Source: Wyeomyia smithii (taxonomy: Eukaryota; Arthropoda; Insecta; Diptera; Culicidae). Taken from it: a DNA stretch of 64,000 nucleotides. The translations under genes and the position numbers were made by a program. The stretch covers positions 193,467,357 to 193,531,356 of the forward strand of contig NC_073695.1 in NCBI RefSeq assembly GCF_029784165.1, read 5' to 3'. Positions 10,785 through 20,572 of the stretch are shown piece after piece. Under the pieces are notes generated by a model. That model was not told the DNA's origin, ran no database searches, and saw only the letters and a list, made by a program, of their open reading frames with translations. Each line of letters begins with the position of its first letter. The stretch's first letter is position 1.

Positions 10785-11040
10785 CAATATCGCACGCTTA
10801 GCCTTGGGGCTAATAGCGGTCTCGATCAACTAAATTAGTTGAGAGAATTCGTTATCGAAATTGTTTCTGGCACATTTTGTATGTGTAGGATAAGTACAAC
10901 GATACACCGTGCCCCAGTGTTGAGCCGAGAAAATTTCCAGCTCGAAAAGATCCTCGACTCGATCGGGAATCGAACCCGATATCACAACCGTGTGGGAGAG
11001 CTAGCCGACCGACATCGCTAACCACAGAGCCACGGGGACC
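10785..11040 (-). mobile_element. tRNA-derived SINE (Feilai-like)
   Basis: The 256-bp element is flanked by the 12-bp duplication ACCCAAGARCAA at 10773-10784 and 11041-11052 (11 of 12 identical). On the minus strand its head has a pol III A box, TGGCTCTGTGGTTAGCG (11016-11032), and a B box, GGTTCGATTCC (10966-10976). A tRNA-unrelated body follows. This architecture matches mosquito tRNA-SINEs such as Feilai; the family name is a guess. A 66-codon open frame across it is not a gene. Confidence 0.85.
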
Positions 11041-11052
11041 ACCCAAGAGCAA

Positions 11053-12225
11053 ACAGTGTTACGTGTAGGAAATGACCATTTCGTAACAGCAGTGACGATT
11101 CGAGGTAGCATGACGGCCAGTAGAACTACTATCGGGAACATGCCTGTTGGCAATGAAACGTTGTTTGATGTGCGTGTCGGTAAATAATTTGAAAGTCATT
11201 TATTGACTGACAATCAAAAGTAATTTAGTAACCGTTCTCTGTCACTCGTAATTGTTAATGAAATAGAACCAGAAATATTTTACGAAACAAAAATGACTAA
11301 TACATCATCACGCGATGCTAAGCGGCTCATTCAAAAAAAAAACATTTCAGGACGAGCATTATCAGCTTGAAGCGTTCTGTCTCATTTCAATTTTTTGTCA
11401 TTTTTTCAATCATACGCATCTATTTTTAGAGAAAAAAAATACACTAAAAAGTCACCGAAAATATGACGAAAATCATGAAATGTAACTTTTTTCAATCAAT
11501 TTCTGGCAAAAAGTAAACGTTAAAAAACGAAATAACTATGAAAGAGAGTAGAGAACCTATTTTAAGCAGCTTACGAAGTATTTTGTCTTTGTGTATTGGG
11601 ACGAAATACTCGAAATGTGTAAGATGAAATACAAACATAAGCAGATCAATTTGTTTACTACTTTTCCCTTTGTCCGCACGTGTTTTCAGATCGTAAAACT
11701 AATTTAGCTAACTTCAACAGAGAACAATTAAAGTTTCCAAGCGTGGGACACTATTCCAATCACCCCGAACCTCTTTTAAGCAGGGTTTTCAGGGGACTTT
11801 TTGAGCACCCAGCGCCTGAATGGCTGCAATTTCGGTTGATTTTTTTCAATTGATATAACATTATCGAAGATTCCTTCGTGTTGAATCTGTAATTGAAACT
11901 GTTGATATTAATCAAAATTGAGGTCCGCTTTCTTCAGCTGACGCCACTGCTTAAGCCGTTCCTTACTCTATTTTTTTACAACAACAAAATTTTATTTTTT
12001 TTTTAAATTAAGCTCTAAGAGAAGTAGTAAGCTTAAATGTCAAGCATTACCAAAACGGAAGTTTAAATGATTTGCAAAGACGATTAAGAAATATTCGGTG
12101 GAATAACAGAAAAGCTTTTGGAAAAGAATTCGGTTCTGCTTTCAATACGTTTTGGTAAAATGTTTGTACAACAAAAACATTTGTATAAAAAAAAAACATC
12201 ATTTTGGAGTCGAAAAATATGAATA
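11053..12225. other. Intron stretch without recognised features
   Basis: AT-rich sequence with poly-A and poly-T runs. I found no exon, TIR pair or RNA gene. Confidence 0.4.
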
Positions 12226-12490
12226 CAGGCCGAACTCGATTTTATATACAGTCAGGGTTTTCTACGCGGGAGATACATACCTCGTAAAAAATGCGTAAAA
12301 ACGCGTTAATCCGAAAATCCACGTAAAAAACCGCGTTAATTAAAAAACCCGAGTAAAAAAACGCGGCAATTTAAAAATCCGCGTAAAGAAAGGCTTTAGA
12401 AAAACCCCGAGACGCTCTACGACCAGTATTTAAAATTGTCCCCTTTGACGGTCATTCCAGATCCTTCGGAGTGCGGAGGTGTTTTTTTTC
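12226..12490. repeat. pogo TIR fragment abutting half of an ACGCGG MITE
   Basis: CAGGCCGAACTCGATTTTAT at about 12228 is the end of the pogo-like family seen at 2563. It runs directly into CAGTCAGGGTTTTCTACGCG, the end of the ACGCGG MITE family (complete copy at 21504-21922). Repeated CGCGTTAAT and ACGCGG motifs follow. The unique core (GACGGTCATTCCAGATCC) matches the core of the 21.5-kb copy in reverse orientation, but the second arm is missing. Confidence 0.6.
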
Positions 12491-12515
12491 TAAGTCTTTT
12501 ACTCAATAATCGCTT

Positions 12516-12995
12516 AGGGAACCTTAATTAATGACGTATTCGAGGGGGAGAGAGTTTGGGGTTTGCAGTTTTGTGACGAAATGTGTCGAGGGAGAGGGTG
12601 GGGGTCATGCCAAGCTACGTAGCAAATATAAAAATAAGAAAAAAAATGGATTTTTTCTAACTGCTATTTTTTATCACTGTTGTGTGTTTAGAGTCATTTT
12701 GATTACTTTCTTGTCTTATCTTGTTCATTAATGTTACAAAGTATGTTTTTGATAATTTGCTAAAAAATTGTCAGGGTGGGAGGAGTGTTGGGTTATAAAA
12801 CTACGTTATTATCTAGAGGGGGGTCTGACTTTGATATTTCGTAGGAAGCCTATAACATCCATAAAATACGTAACGCTTGCTGGGAAAGTAGGGAGGCTGT
12901 TTGACAAAGCGCTTCAACCCGTACGGAAAATTTTGAAGATGTATAGACGATCGAAAATAGTTATTTTTGAGCTATGTTATTAATGGTCTTTCCCT
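12516..12995. mobile_element. MITE with AGGGAA...TTCCCT ends
   Basis: The left AGGGAACCTTAATTAATGAC is mirrored by the right end (AGGGAAAGACCATTAATAAC on the minus strand). The interior holds G-rich tracts and the phrase CTACGTTATTATCTAGA, which recurs at 13551-13567 inside a diverged direct copy (about 13320-13650). Confidence 0.5.
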
Positions 12996-12999
12996 AATT

Positions 13000-13220
13000 T
13001 AAACATATAAAATGCATCTCTGTTGGCCTGTGTGATCCATGTAGGCTTGGAAACTACTGAACCGATCGGCGTATATTTTGTTCTAGGGACCGGGAAAAGT
13101 GACTAAGAAAGTTCGAGACCCCTCTCTATGCTGGAAGGGAGGGGTCCCATCCAAATGAAACGCAAACTTCAGCACAACTCGAGAACCAATCGAGCAGATA
13201 GAACCAAATTCGGCATATGG
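13000..13220. repeat. Fragment of a widespread mosquito interspersed repeat
   Basis: The pattern GTAGGCTTGGAAACTACTGA followed by ACCGATCGGCGTATATTTTG and GGAAGGGAGGGGTCCCATC looks like the family of short tandem-prone units with a GGGAGGGGT core. Related but distinct units appear at 53.1-53.4 and 57.5-58.8 kb. Family identity is from pattern recall. Confidence 0.4.
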
Positions 13221-13224
13221 ATGT

Positions 13225-13660
13225 TTCTAGGAGTAAGGGGCCATTCACATACCACGTGGACAGATTTTTAACGATTTTCAACCAATTTGTCCGGAAAACA
13301 GTTCAAAATCATCGGGATGATGGACACAGTTTGGGACGAAATGTGACGAGCGGAGGGGGAATATGGGAATATGAAACTGGAAAAAAATTCAATTTATTCT
13401 AACTGTTTATTACTTGTCTGCTAAGGGTCATTTCCAATACTGTCTTGTTTTTTCTTGTTCATTTATGATACAATGTATGTTTTTGATAATGAAATTTGCT
13501 AAAAATAAAATTTCCGTGGTGGAGATGGGGGGGGGGGGTTGTTATAAAGCTACGTTATTATCTAGAAGGGGTCTGACTTTGCGACGAAATGCTACGACGG
13601 GGGAGGAGGGGGTAAAAAAATCCAAAAAAACTACGTCATTTATGCATGCTCCCTAAGATG
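13225..13660. repeat. Partial TTA-type MITE and G-rich repeat copy
   Basis: GGGGCCATTCACATACCACG at about 13229 is one end of the MITE family complete at 16883-17049. Downstream sequence to 13650 repeats the interior of the 12516-12995 element, including G-rich tracts (G11 near 13528). Confidence 0.5.
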
Positions 13661-15339
13661 TTTAGGATTTTTTGGTTGATAAACAGGATTTAATGGGACT
13701 TGGCACATGAAACTATGGAAAAATTTTGCAGTGTTTCACACGTAGTTGAGTGTTTGAATTTTTGCCGAAAAATTAATCAATATTCAACATATAAATGTTG
13801 ATTCAGGATATTCATGTGGCGAAAATGGATCCTTAAGGGTAGGAAAACAAAACGAAACCTTCAGTGTACACATCTCGGGTTAACAACCGGCCGCCGTTAG
13901 ACGGCCTCTTGCAATAACAAATGACTGGTCTATCTATTGCCTTGAAATACTTCCGAAATTTCAACATCATATCATTTTCTAGAGTTTGAATGGACTTATT
14001 ATTGTTATTCTGCTACCAACTTCAATCAGGTTTTGTGGAATCCCAAATAACTTTCTGCGTGCAACTAGGATTGTTTTATTTTGTATACACAATGTTTCAA
14101 AAACCGTGATGAAATTGAAATGTTCATTGTGATTACACCAATCACTAAATTTGCGACTGTTGGTGTTAGTCGGATCGTTTTGATAGTTCCGCTTGGTTCT
14201 GTACACTAACAGTGGACAGCGACAGTTTAACAGAAGGTCAAGTTTCAAAATCAAAATGCAGTACCTAGACAGCACTTCCGTTGAATTTATTAGTGGTATA
14301 ATTTGAAAAAAAAAAACAACCGGAAAACGCCACTATTGTTATTTTAACCTCGTCAGTAAATAAATCCAAAAATATACTTTCCAACTTTACACTGTGTTTT
14401 TTGGAATGTGTATTTTTTATTTATGCTGGCCTGAGATGTCAAACAAATATTAAGTTGATTTCCGAATAGGAATTTAGCCTCTAGGCTTTGCTCAAAAATC
14501 ATCATCAAATAGGCATGGTGGTTTAGGTCGCCATATTATTGCGTATAATATCAACAACCGTGTGCACCCTAGTCATATTTTGCAAAACGAGAACAAAATC
14601 ATTAACTTGATTCAACAGAGTAATCGAAAACAATTTCATTAGCTGCCTGAGTAAGCCCTGTTATCAAAGATTTTAAAAAAGAATTTATAGAGACGAGATC
14701 AAAAACCCTATGAATGAAAAATTGAGGCCGCCTCTAGCTTGACTCATATTCTAGCACATCACAGCATAAACAATATGTAAACATTAGTATTTCGCATCAC
14801 AGGCAGCACCAACCTGCCTTCGGGCGTCTGCGAGAGTGGGTAGACTGCCTCACGCCAATCGGCGGCCTGCGTCAGTCCATGCAAACGCGACCCAGACACA
14901 TAGGCTGTATCAGGCCGACGACGCACGGACCAGACAACCTTTACCTTTGCATGCTATGGGTGAGAAGTGACGGAGAACGCGAAAAACTTGCAAATCTCGT
15001 TTTTTCATTGCAACGTTTGGCTTCTCGCTACAGAGCCAGACAACCGGTGGACAGTGAAAAAAATGAAGCAATACCGTGCAAACAAAAAAGCCGAACAATT
15101 ATTAACAGCACAGCCTCCATTTCACTCACAACATAGTATATTTTACTTCAGCTGCAAAATTGTTTCGGAACATAATTTTGGAGCAAAATTAAACCAACAA
15201 CCAAGCTCACTGTGCGATATAACACTATTATCGGAAACCCTATCAGCCTACGTCCAGCTGGCAGTTATCATCCAAACTTCTTCCCACGCGTTTGGAGGTA
15301 ACTAATTTTTTGCTACCACAAACCGATCCCCCGACAAAC
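13661..15339. other. Intron stretch with a GC-richer patch
   Basis: Mostly AT-rich with no recognised coding. A patch at about 14800-14960 is GC-rich for this window (CGGGCGTCTGCGAGAGTGGG and similar). No open frame there has an identifiable motif, and I cannot assign a function. It might be a regulatory or untranslated segment of the 15.3-kb promoter region. Confidence 0.35.
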
Positions 15340-15635
15340 CTTCTAGCTCTCCACAGCAGCATCTCGTCCTCGTCGGCCAGGATATCGCCATCTCCGTTGC
15401 TAGACGTAGAGTTGCTGTGGCTACTGTCGCTGCTATTGCCACTACCGCCAGCACCTGCACCGTTACCTCCGTAATAGTGGTTGACATTGCCTCCGCGTTG
15501 ACCCTGATAAAACGTTGGATGATAGTGGTGATTGTGGTGATGTTGGAAATGAAGGTGCTGCGATGCAACGTTGCCTGGGGTGTTGAAGTTTATCAGATCA
15601 CTCATGAAGTCATCCTTTTCACCGGATTCCGTCAT
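15340..15635 (-). CDS. NADK: NADK alternative first exon D (491-aa isoform)
   Basis: The exon encodes 98 residues plus two bases. ATG at 15635 is preceded in frame by TAA nine codons upstream. The N-terminal extension is low-complexity: a His-rich run (QHHHNHHYHP), Gly/Asn-rich and Ser-rich segments, then an acidic LADEDEMLLWRAR. The donor AG|GTTTGTCGG is weaker than the other three. Joined to 6474 it reads RARRRTRSLNAPSP, in frame. No domain is recognised, so a regulatory or disordered tail is inferred. Confidence 0.8.
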
Positions 15636-16210
15636 CTTCGAAACACTTGCTTTGTCGTGTTACTCGATTAAACCCCGTCAGTCGGTTTGCTTTTGCCGTT
15701 TCTGACTTTAGTAGTTTTTGCTCTACACGACCGTTACGGTTCATTAACTTCTTGATTTTTGATTGTTGTTATATTCAACTCGAACCAATTGTAAATCACC
15801 GAACAAATCAGCAAGCATGCAAGCTATCGTATCCAACAGCTGAACCGAACTGATCCCAAAAACGAATAGCCTGCCTGACAAACCGTAGGTTAGAATGGCC
15901 CGTACTTTAAGCGAGAACGACGATCTACATTCTAGTACCTAGTAGCCTACAGATAAAAGTGACCTGTTGATATGTGCACACAAACACACACTTGAACGCA
16001 CGCACCAAATAGCATTTACTAAAACGATCGTACAGACGATGACACTTCAGTGAGCACCAAATGAGAATTATATTAGTTAAAACAAAACTTGCGACCGCAC
16101 AGTGTAGCAAACTTTCCGACTATCCAGAAGAACTCAACGAACCGGAATGACCAAATAGAGTTGTGTCGATAAAAAAAAAAACACTACAAAATATATACGC
16201 CTCACGATCG
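15636..16210 (-). promoter_or_regulatory. Putative promoter/5' UTR of NADK exon D
   Basis: Upstream of exon D on the minus strand the sequence is less repetitive than its surroundings. The 16-mer containing minus-strand TCATTC lies at 16140-16155, and an ATATATA motif is at about 16190. If TCATTC is the initiator the 5' UTR would be about 500 nt. The TATA-to-initiator distance (over 40 nt) is longer than usual, so the start point is uncertain. Confidence 0.35.
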
Positions 16211-16879
16211 AAGCTGTGGCGTCAGCAGCAGAAAGAACGTTCGCTTGCTTCTCATCTCTGTTACTTGCACTGTTGTTGAGCTGAGTTCTCGCCGTATGAT
16301 GGTGGCGGGCTATGCAGAGCCAAACGTTGCCACAGTGCTATATTGGCACATGGGTTTTTGTAATGACTGTGATTATAATTCTACAACACAGAACACAACG
16401 CGGTGGAACTTGCTTGCTTGGGTATTAATAATTTCCTGTTTACATCATTACTTGATATTCATGCCATTTGAGAAACTGATTTATTTTTTTTTGTATTTTA
16501 GAATTTTATGCTTAATATGTTTTATACGGCTTAGAGATTCAAAGTCCATCAAAATATTGCAAATAATATAAAAATTTGTAATGTTTATTAATAGTTTAAG
16601 GATGATAGACAATGCAAAAGCAAACACTCTATCCACAAAAAATGAATCAGCTCATGGTTAAAATACCATGATGGTGAAAGATATGGTAACTAATTATTTT
16701 CATGATGACAGTTTCTAAGCAACCGACTGTCCAATCCACTAATTACTAAAGTTAGCCTGCTGAAGAATTGCATCATTTGAGTAAGCAATGATCTTGAGCT
16801 AATTGTTTGTTTTCATTATTTTGGTAAGTTTTTCAGTAATTTTGTTGGTGTCTTTGAACGTTTTTAACTTTCTTTCGTA
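16211..16879. other. Intron stretch without recognised features
   Basis: One 108-codon frame on the plus strand (16245-16571) has no motif and is not supported. Nothing else is seen. Confidence 0.35.
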
Positions 16880-16882
16880 TTA

Positions 16883-17049
16883 GGGGCCATCCACATACCA
16901 CGTGGACAGCTTTGGGGGGGGGGGGGGTTTGGCTAATGTCCACGGTCCATACAATATTTTTAGAATTCATATGGGTAGTTGTCCACGGAGGGGGAGGGGG
17001 GGGGGTCAAAATCGTTAAAAATCTGTCCAAGTGGTATGTGGATGGCCCC
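16883..17049. mobile_element. 167-bp MITE with TTA target duplications
   Basis: The ends are GGGGCCATCCACATACCACG... and its reverse complement, an inverted pair of about 27 bp. Both sides are flanked by TTA (16880-16882 and 17050-17052). A 3-bp TWA duplication suggests the PIF/Harbinger superfamily. The interior has two long G tracts. Single ends of the same family occur at 13229, 45451, 52664 and 57075. Confidence 0.8.
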
Positions 17050-17502
17050 TTACCTAAAATGACGGGACGGAAAAAAACGACGCATCGCTGCGAGGAAAAA
17101 GAAGAAGATTTCTCCTTCTGACAATTCTACAGTTTGCAGAGAAAATCTATTCAATATTTCACCTGAGTAGGAAGTCGGAGATATTATAATTATTATTCAT
17201 GATGAAATGGTTTAATATAGAATTGCTTTAAAAAAATCACAAGAAGGTTGTATGCAAAGCCACGACCGCAAGGTTGAAGTAGAATACTTTTACAAGAAAG
17301 ATAACCTGGCTGCTTGCGTGTCAGTCATTTTTTCTAGTAAATTACGTTGACCGTTCATTGACAGTATTGTAATTTCTTTTTGTCTGATATTTTGAATGAA
17401 GTTCATTGGATATTTTTAAATTTTGTGCAAATGAGAAGTTGAAGTGCTGCCGAATTGTAATATGCACATTTAATACGACATCATTAAATGGGAACGGAAC
17501 AA

Positions 17503-17665
17503 AGGCTACGGTTATGCAGAACGCGAATGCCGGCGCGATGCGATTCGCCTTACCGTGGTGAAATGTACAGCTCTTTTTAAGGCGAAGTAGAGCTATACAT
17601 TTCAACAGATTTCGTCTTGCCGAATCGCATCGCGCCGTTATTTGCGTTCTGCATGACTGTAGCCA
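17503..17665. mobile_element. Foldback MITE (GGCTACGG...GTAGCC)
   Basis: Two arms of about 75 bp are inverted: GGCTACGGTTATGCAGAACG... against its complement ending ...CTGTAGCC. Both contain GCGATGCGATTCG. The 3-bp flanks are AAA on both sides. It is related in style to 18694-18838 and could fold into one long hairpin. Confidence 0.75.
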
Positions 17666-17749
17666 AACACTAAGCGACGCAAACACGTAATAATAGTCAG
17701 AGTATGCATGTAGATGAAGATAATTAACTTTGGATTATAGCGCAAAACG

Positions 17750-17800
17750 AGAAAATATTAACTCTTCAAATAATCATTTGTGTTCTTCAAATTTCAGTTG
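17750..17800 (-). promoter_or_regulatory. Degenerate histone-like 3' end, copy e
   Basis: On the minus strand a decayed hairpin region is followed by TTTGAAGAGTTAATA, the motif that follows the hairpins at 18216, 18582 and 20251. The stem itself is no longer intact. Confidence 0.35.
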
Positions 17801-17845
17801 TTCAATTTAATATCCGATGAAATGTTTGTTTATTATCTGATGAAG

Positions 17846-18181
17846 CTCTTATATAGGCCAAATGATGCATTCCCAATTTACTAGGTCCATAACTCTGCCG
17901 ACCGTGCTTGGGAAAGCGCGGTATAACGACCAATCAGAGGTCGAATTTTGTGTTTTGACAAGGCTTAAGAGTTTTCAATAGTACAATAGTTCGAATGATA
18001 CAATTGCAATTTCATGCATTTGGTAGGAATCTTAGAAGATTTTCTAATCGATTGCTGCAAAAACGAAGGAAATCCATCGAAAACTAACCGATTTATTAGC
18101 ATTTGAAATTTTTCTCACTTTTTTCAGTTTTAGATTTTCATTTTACATCCGTATGTAGCCGAACTTCCTGAGAGAAGTATT
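17846..18181 (-). promoter_or_regulatory. Histone-promoter-like repeat, copy 3
   Basis: This direct repeat of 20573-20911 is about 336 bp long. On the minus strand it has ATTGG (CCAAT box, 17930-17934) and then CTATATAAGAG (17846-17856). The downstream transcribed-type segment of the 20.5-kb copy is missing, so it is probably a promoter relic. Conserved upstream blocks include CTTCTCTCAGGAAGTTCGGC and AGATTTTCTAAT-type sequence. Confidence 0.5.
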
Positions 18182-18215
18182 TTAATTCAAAATTAAATCT
18201 TCATTAATTCATTTG

Positions 18216-18233
18216 TTGTCCTTATAAGGACAA
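18216..18233 (-). promoter_or_regulatory. Histone-like 3' stem-loop, copy d
   Basis: The sequence is a perfect 18-bp inverted repeat, TTGTCCTTATAAGGACAA. Its central 16 nt fit the histone hairpin consensus GGYYYUUHUHARRRCC except that the outer G-C pair is U-A. TTAATGAAGATTTAAT follows on the minus strand, resembling the purine-rich downstream element. Confidence 0.45.
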
Positions 18234-18581
18234 TTGTTCAGTTTATCATTGATAGTGAGGACTAAGGCGCACGGTCAACACAATGAGAAAGGTGTTTTCA
18301 CATTGAAAACTAGACACGGCTTTACTGGAGGAAGTGTTGGCAAATGCATCTACCGCTAATACCACCACTATCATACGAAAGCGCGTCGTTTCATGTGGGG
18401 AATATCAACAACGAAAAATGACGCGCGTCTAAGCATAACCCGAACTTTTTCGCCGTGCTGCTCCCATTTACTTCCACATCGGCCTCAGGGAAGTACCGGC
18501 TGCATCTGCATCTACCGCTGAGGCTGTCACTATACTGCTATTGGTACCAAAAGCTATTAACTCTTCAAATAAGTGTTTTAT

Positions 18582-18599
18582 TTGTTCTCAAAAGAACAA
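18582..18599 (-). promoter_or_regulatory. Histone-like 3' stem-loop, copy c
   Basis: On the minus strand TTGTTCTTTTGAGAACAA forms a 7-bp stem with loop UUUG. AAATAAA follows immediately, then TTTGAAGAGTTAATA about 15 nt downstream. Compared with copies a and d, stem positions differ on both arms so that pairing is kept. Confidence 0.5.
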
Positions 18600-18693
18600 T
18601 TGTTCAATTCAAAATCGGATTTACGCAATCGCATCTCTGTAATATTACCGACAATAATATTGTTCTGAACAAACTGATACAACTTTCCCATTA

Positions 18694-18838
18694 GGCCTCT
18701 GCCATAATAGACGCGAAAAGCGACGCGAACCGATTCGCTCAGCTGTAGGTTAATGTACAGCCATCAGTAGAGCTGTTCATCAACCTACGGCCGAGCGAAT
18801 CGGTTCGCGCCGCTTTTCGCGTTTACAATGGCAGAGGC
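18694..18838. mobile_element. Foldback MITE (GGCCTCTGCC...GGCAGAGGCC)
   Basis: Two arms of about 65 bp are nearly perfect inverted repeats around a short centre. They include GGCCTCTGCCATAATAGACG and GCGAACCGATTCGCTC. The left flank is TTA and the right flank TCA, so a 3-bp target duplication is possible but imperfect. Confidence 0.75.
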
Positions 18839-18859
18839 CTCAGAGAAAGTTGCTGGCTG

Positions 18860-19300
18860 ATGTATTCACTTCATGCAAGCCTGCTGCTGATGCTTCCCGC
18901 TACCACACTGAAACAGCATTTTAGTGAAGGGAGTGTCGTTGCATCAGCTGACCCTGCTACTATCGATGCTGATATACCCGCTGCAACAGCTACGCTATGC
19001 ATAGCCATGCCACAGTTGTGGCCGCTATACACTGGCCCAACTGCTGAGCAACTGCAACGCTATCCGTAGCCATGCCACAGTTGTGGCCGCCATTGGTATC
19101 CGCTGTACCTGCATCTGCTGGCCCTGCTGCTATCGATTGTGAGATCCGCTGAAACTGCTACGCTTATTCGCAGCCATGCCACAGTTGTGGCCGCTATCCG
19201 CTATCGATGGTACCCACTGCTCGCTCCCGCTGCTGCTAAGGGAGGACTGCTGTTGTCGCTGTTCAGTACTACTATGAGCGGCTTCGACTAAAACAGGCTA
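18860..19300 (-). repeat. Palindrome-bearing repeat array downstream of a TATA relic
   Basis: GCGGCCACAACTGTGGCATG recurs three times on the minus strand (about 19003, 19068 and 19172 on the plus strand) with spacing of 65-105 bp. Each copy has the palindrome GCCACAACTGTGGC. Short CTGCTGCTA-type sequence surrounds them. An open frame on each strand lacks a recognisable product. Confidence 0.55.
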
Positions 19301-19308
19301 TTATATAG
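19298..19308 (-). promoter_or_regulatory. Histone-promoter-like TATA relic, copy 2
   Basis: The minus-strand CTATATAATAG is followed by GCCTGTTTTAGTCGAAGCCG and TCATAG, parallel to the 20.57-kb copy with the same spacing. The upstream CCAAT region is not recognisable here. Confidence 0.4.
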
Positions 19309-19429
19309 GGATGAAAATAGGAATGAATTATTTTTCGTAGGTGGTGGAATGACATAACTTGAAAAATATGTGTGACTTCATTCCGGCTCAGAGCGATCAT
19401 TTGATAAGCTCCACCTCTTTTTTCAGTTT

Positions 19430-19870
19430 CTAAAGTTTTTCCTCAGTTTCGTAGTACGGATGCACAAAAATGATTTCTTGTCGAACCGGACCGATAGCAC
19501 TCTCATTGAAGCAACAAAATAACATGTTTTGTGTCGTGTTGCGCAGCTTCGTTGAAGAAAATGTTCCCGTCCCCATGTCGCATGTAAGCAGATTATTGCG
19601 TTCAGTAGACAGTAGATAGTGTATCCAGCGAATAAACACCGATGGTGCTCTCACACACGCAACGGTTTTAACCCGTATCTTATTGCGGTTTGTAACATCA
19701 AGCGGTTTTGTTTGCTCGCTGTTGCGTGTTGCATCATGTTGCAACTTGGCAGCTGGGAGACGACGATATTCTGTTTATGCTGATTGATTGAATCGACTTC
19801 ATATTAGCTCTGCATAGTCGAACTAACTGCTTTTGTGAATGCGTTCTAACAGGGCAGTTTATTTTTAATG
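19430..19870. other. Unassigned sequence within the cluster
   Basis: A 104-codon frame on the minus strand (19430-19744) has no motif I recognise. I do not support it as a gene. Confidence 0.25.
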
Positions 19871-20030
19871 TCGGTTATGCTGATCGCAGCCTTTGCGCTG
19901 CCCCTACAGTGGGGGGTTTACTAAATAAAGTGAAAATTAGACAACTACAATAAAATTTGATTGCATCCCGCACAGAATGTCTGCTTGTGTTGATGCCAGA
20001 AAATTATTAACCTTCAATTATTTTTTTATT

Positions 20031-20046
20031 TGCCTTGAAAAAGGAT
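20031..20046 (-). promoter_or_regulatory. Histone-like 3' stem-loop, copy b (imperfect)
   Basis: The minus strand has ATCCTTTTTCAAGGCA, with a 4-bp inner stem, loop UUUC as in canonical histone hairpins and mismatched outer pairs. AAATAAA follows, then AATTGAAGGTTAATA. Confidence 0.4.
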
Positions 20047-20250
20047 GTTGCGTTTCAAAATCGGTTGCTAATTACAACCTTTGAGCTGCCCTAACATTGG
20101 GGGAATTAAGATACACGGACAACATGCACTGTGAAAGCTATTTCACATTCAGTAAATTAGACGGGTGCGACAAATTTAAATTGCTAGGATGCAACACAAA
20201 ATACTTGCTTGCGTTGACAAAAATTATTAACTTTCAATGACTTGTTTATT

Positions 20251-20266
20251 TGCCTTCAAAAAGGCA
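20251..20266 (-). promoter_or_regulatory. Histone-like 3' stem-loop, copy a
   Basis: The minus strand TGCCTTTTTGAAGGCA forms a 6-bp stem with a 4-nt loop, the dimensions of histone mRNA hairpins. It differs from GGYYYUUHUHARRRCC by a U-A outer pair and a final G in the loop. AAATAAA follows directly and CATTGAAAGTTAATA lies about 14 nt downstream. The upstream promoter-like repeat at 20573-20911 would drive transcription towards it. Confidence 0.5.
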
Positions 20267-20329
20267 TTTTAATTTCCAAAATTGGATTTCCTGATGGCAA
20301 TCTTCATGCTGCCCCAACACGGGGGGAAT

Positions 20330-20550
20330 AATGGCTGTCTGGCGACACACGCTGAGAGAAACCGCGCTGCTCCTGAGACGTGGTGACCAACCACAGGCCT
20401 AGTGCTGCTGCTAAGGAAGGACGACTGCTGTTGTCGCTGTATACACGCTGAGAAAAACCGCGCTGCTCCTGAGACGTGGTGACCAACCACAGAGCTAGTG
20501 CTGCTGCTAAGGAAGGACGACTGCTGTTGTCGCTGTCTAGAACTATTATG
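20330..20550 (-). repeat. 96-bp tandem duplication in putative transcribed segment
   Basis: A 96-bp unit starting ACAGCGACAACAGCAGTCGT is present twice in tandem with a few differences, and a partial third copy is at about 19210-19265. Because 96 is a multiple of three, an open frame runs through both copies (20304-20594). Its product has no histone resemblance. Confidence 0.6.
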
Positions 20551-20572
20551 AGCGGCTCCGGCTGAAACAGGC

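Larger units (their letters stand above)
19890..20335 (-). repeat. Tandem units ending in histone-like hairpins
   Basis: G-rich blocks CAGTGGGGGG (about 19909), CATTGGGGG (20096) and CACGGGGGG (20318) are each followed leftwards by related sequence with TTATTAAC-TTCAA and a TTTGCCTT hairpin. Spacing is about 190-220 bp. The copies are diverged, so this is an old local tandem array. Confidence 0.55.

Noticed and set aside
10966..11032. Possible tRNA gene from pol III A and B boxes
   Set aside because: The boxes are part of a 256-bp SINE with target duplications. No cloverleaf acceptor stem is apparent.
16833..17121. Open frames across the G-rich 16.9-kb segment
   Set aside because: They lie entirely within a non-coding MITE and consist of proline or glycine runs from the G tracts.
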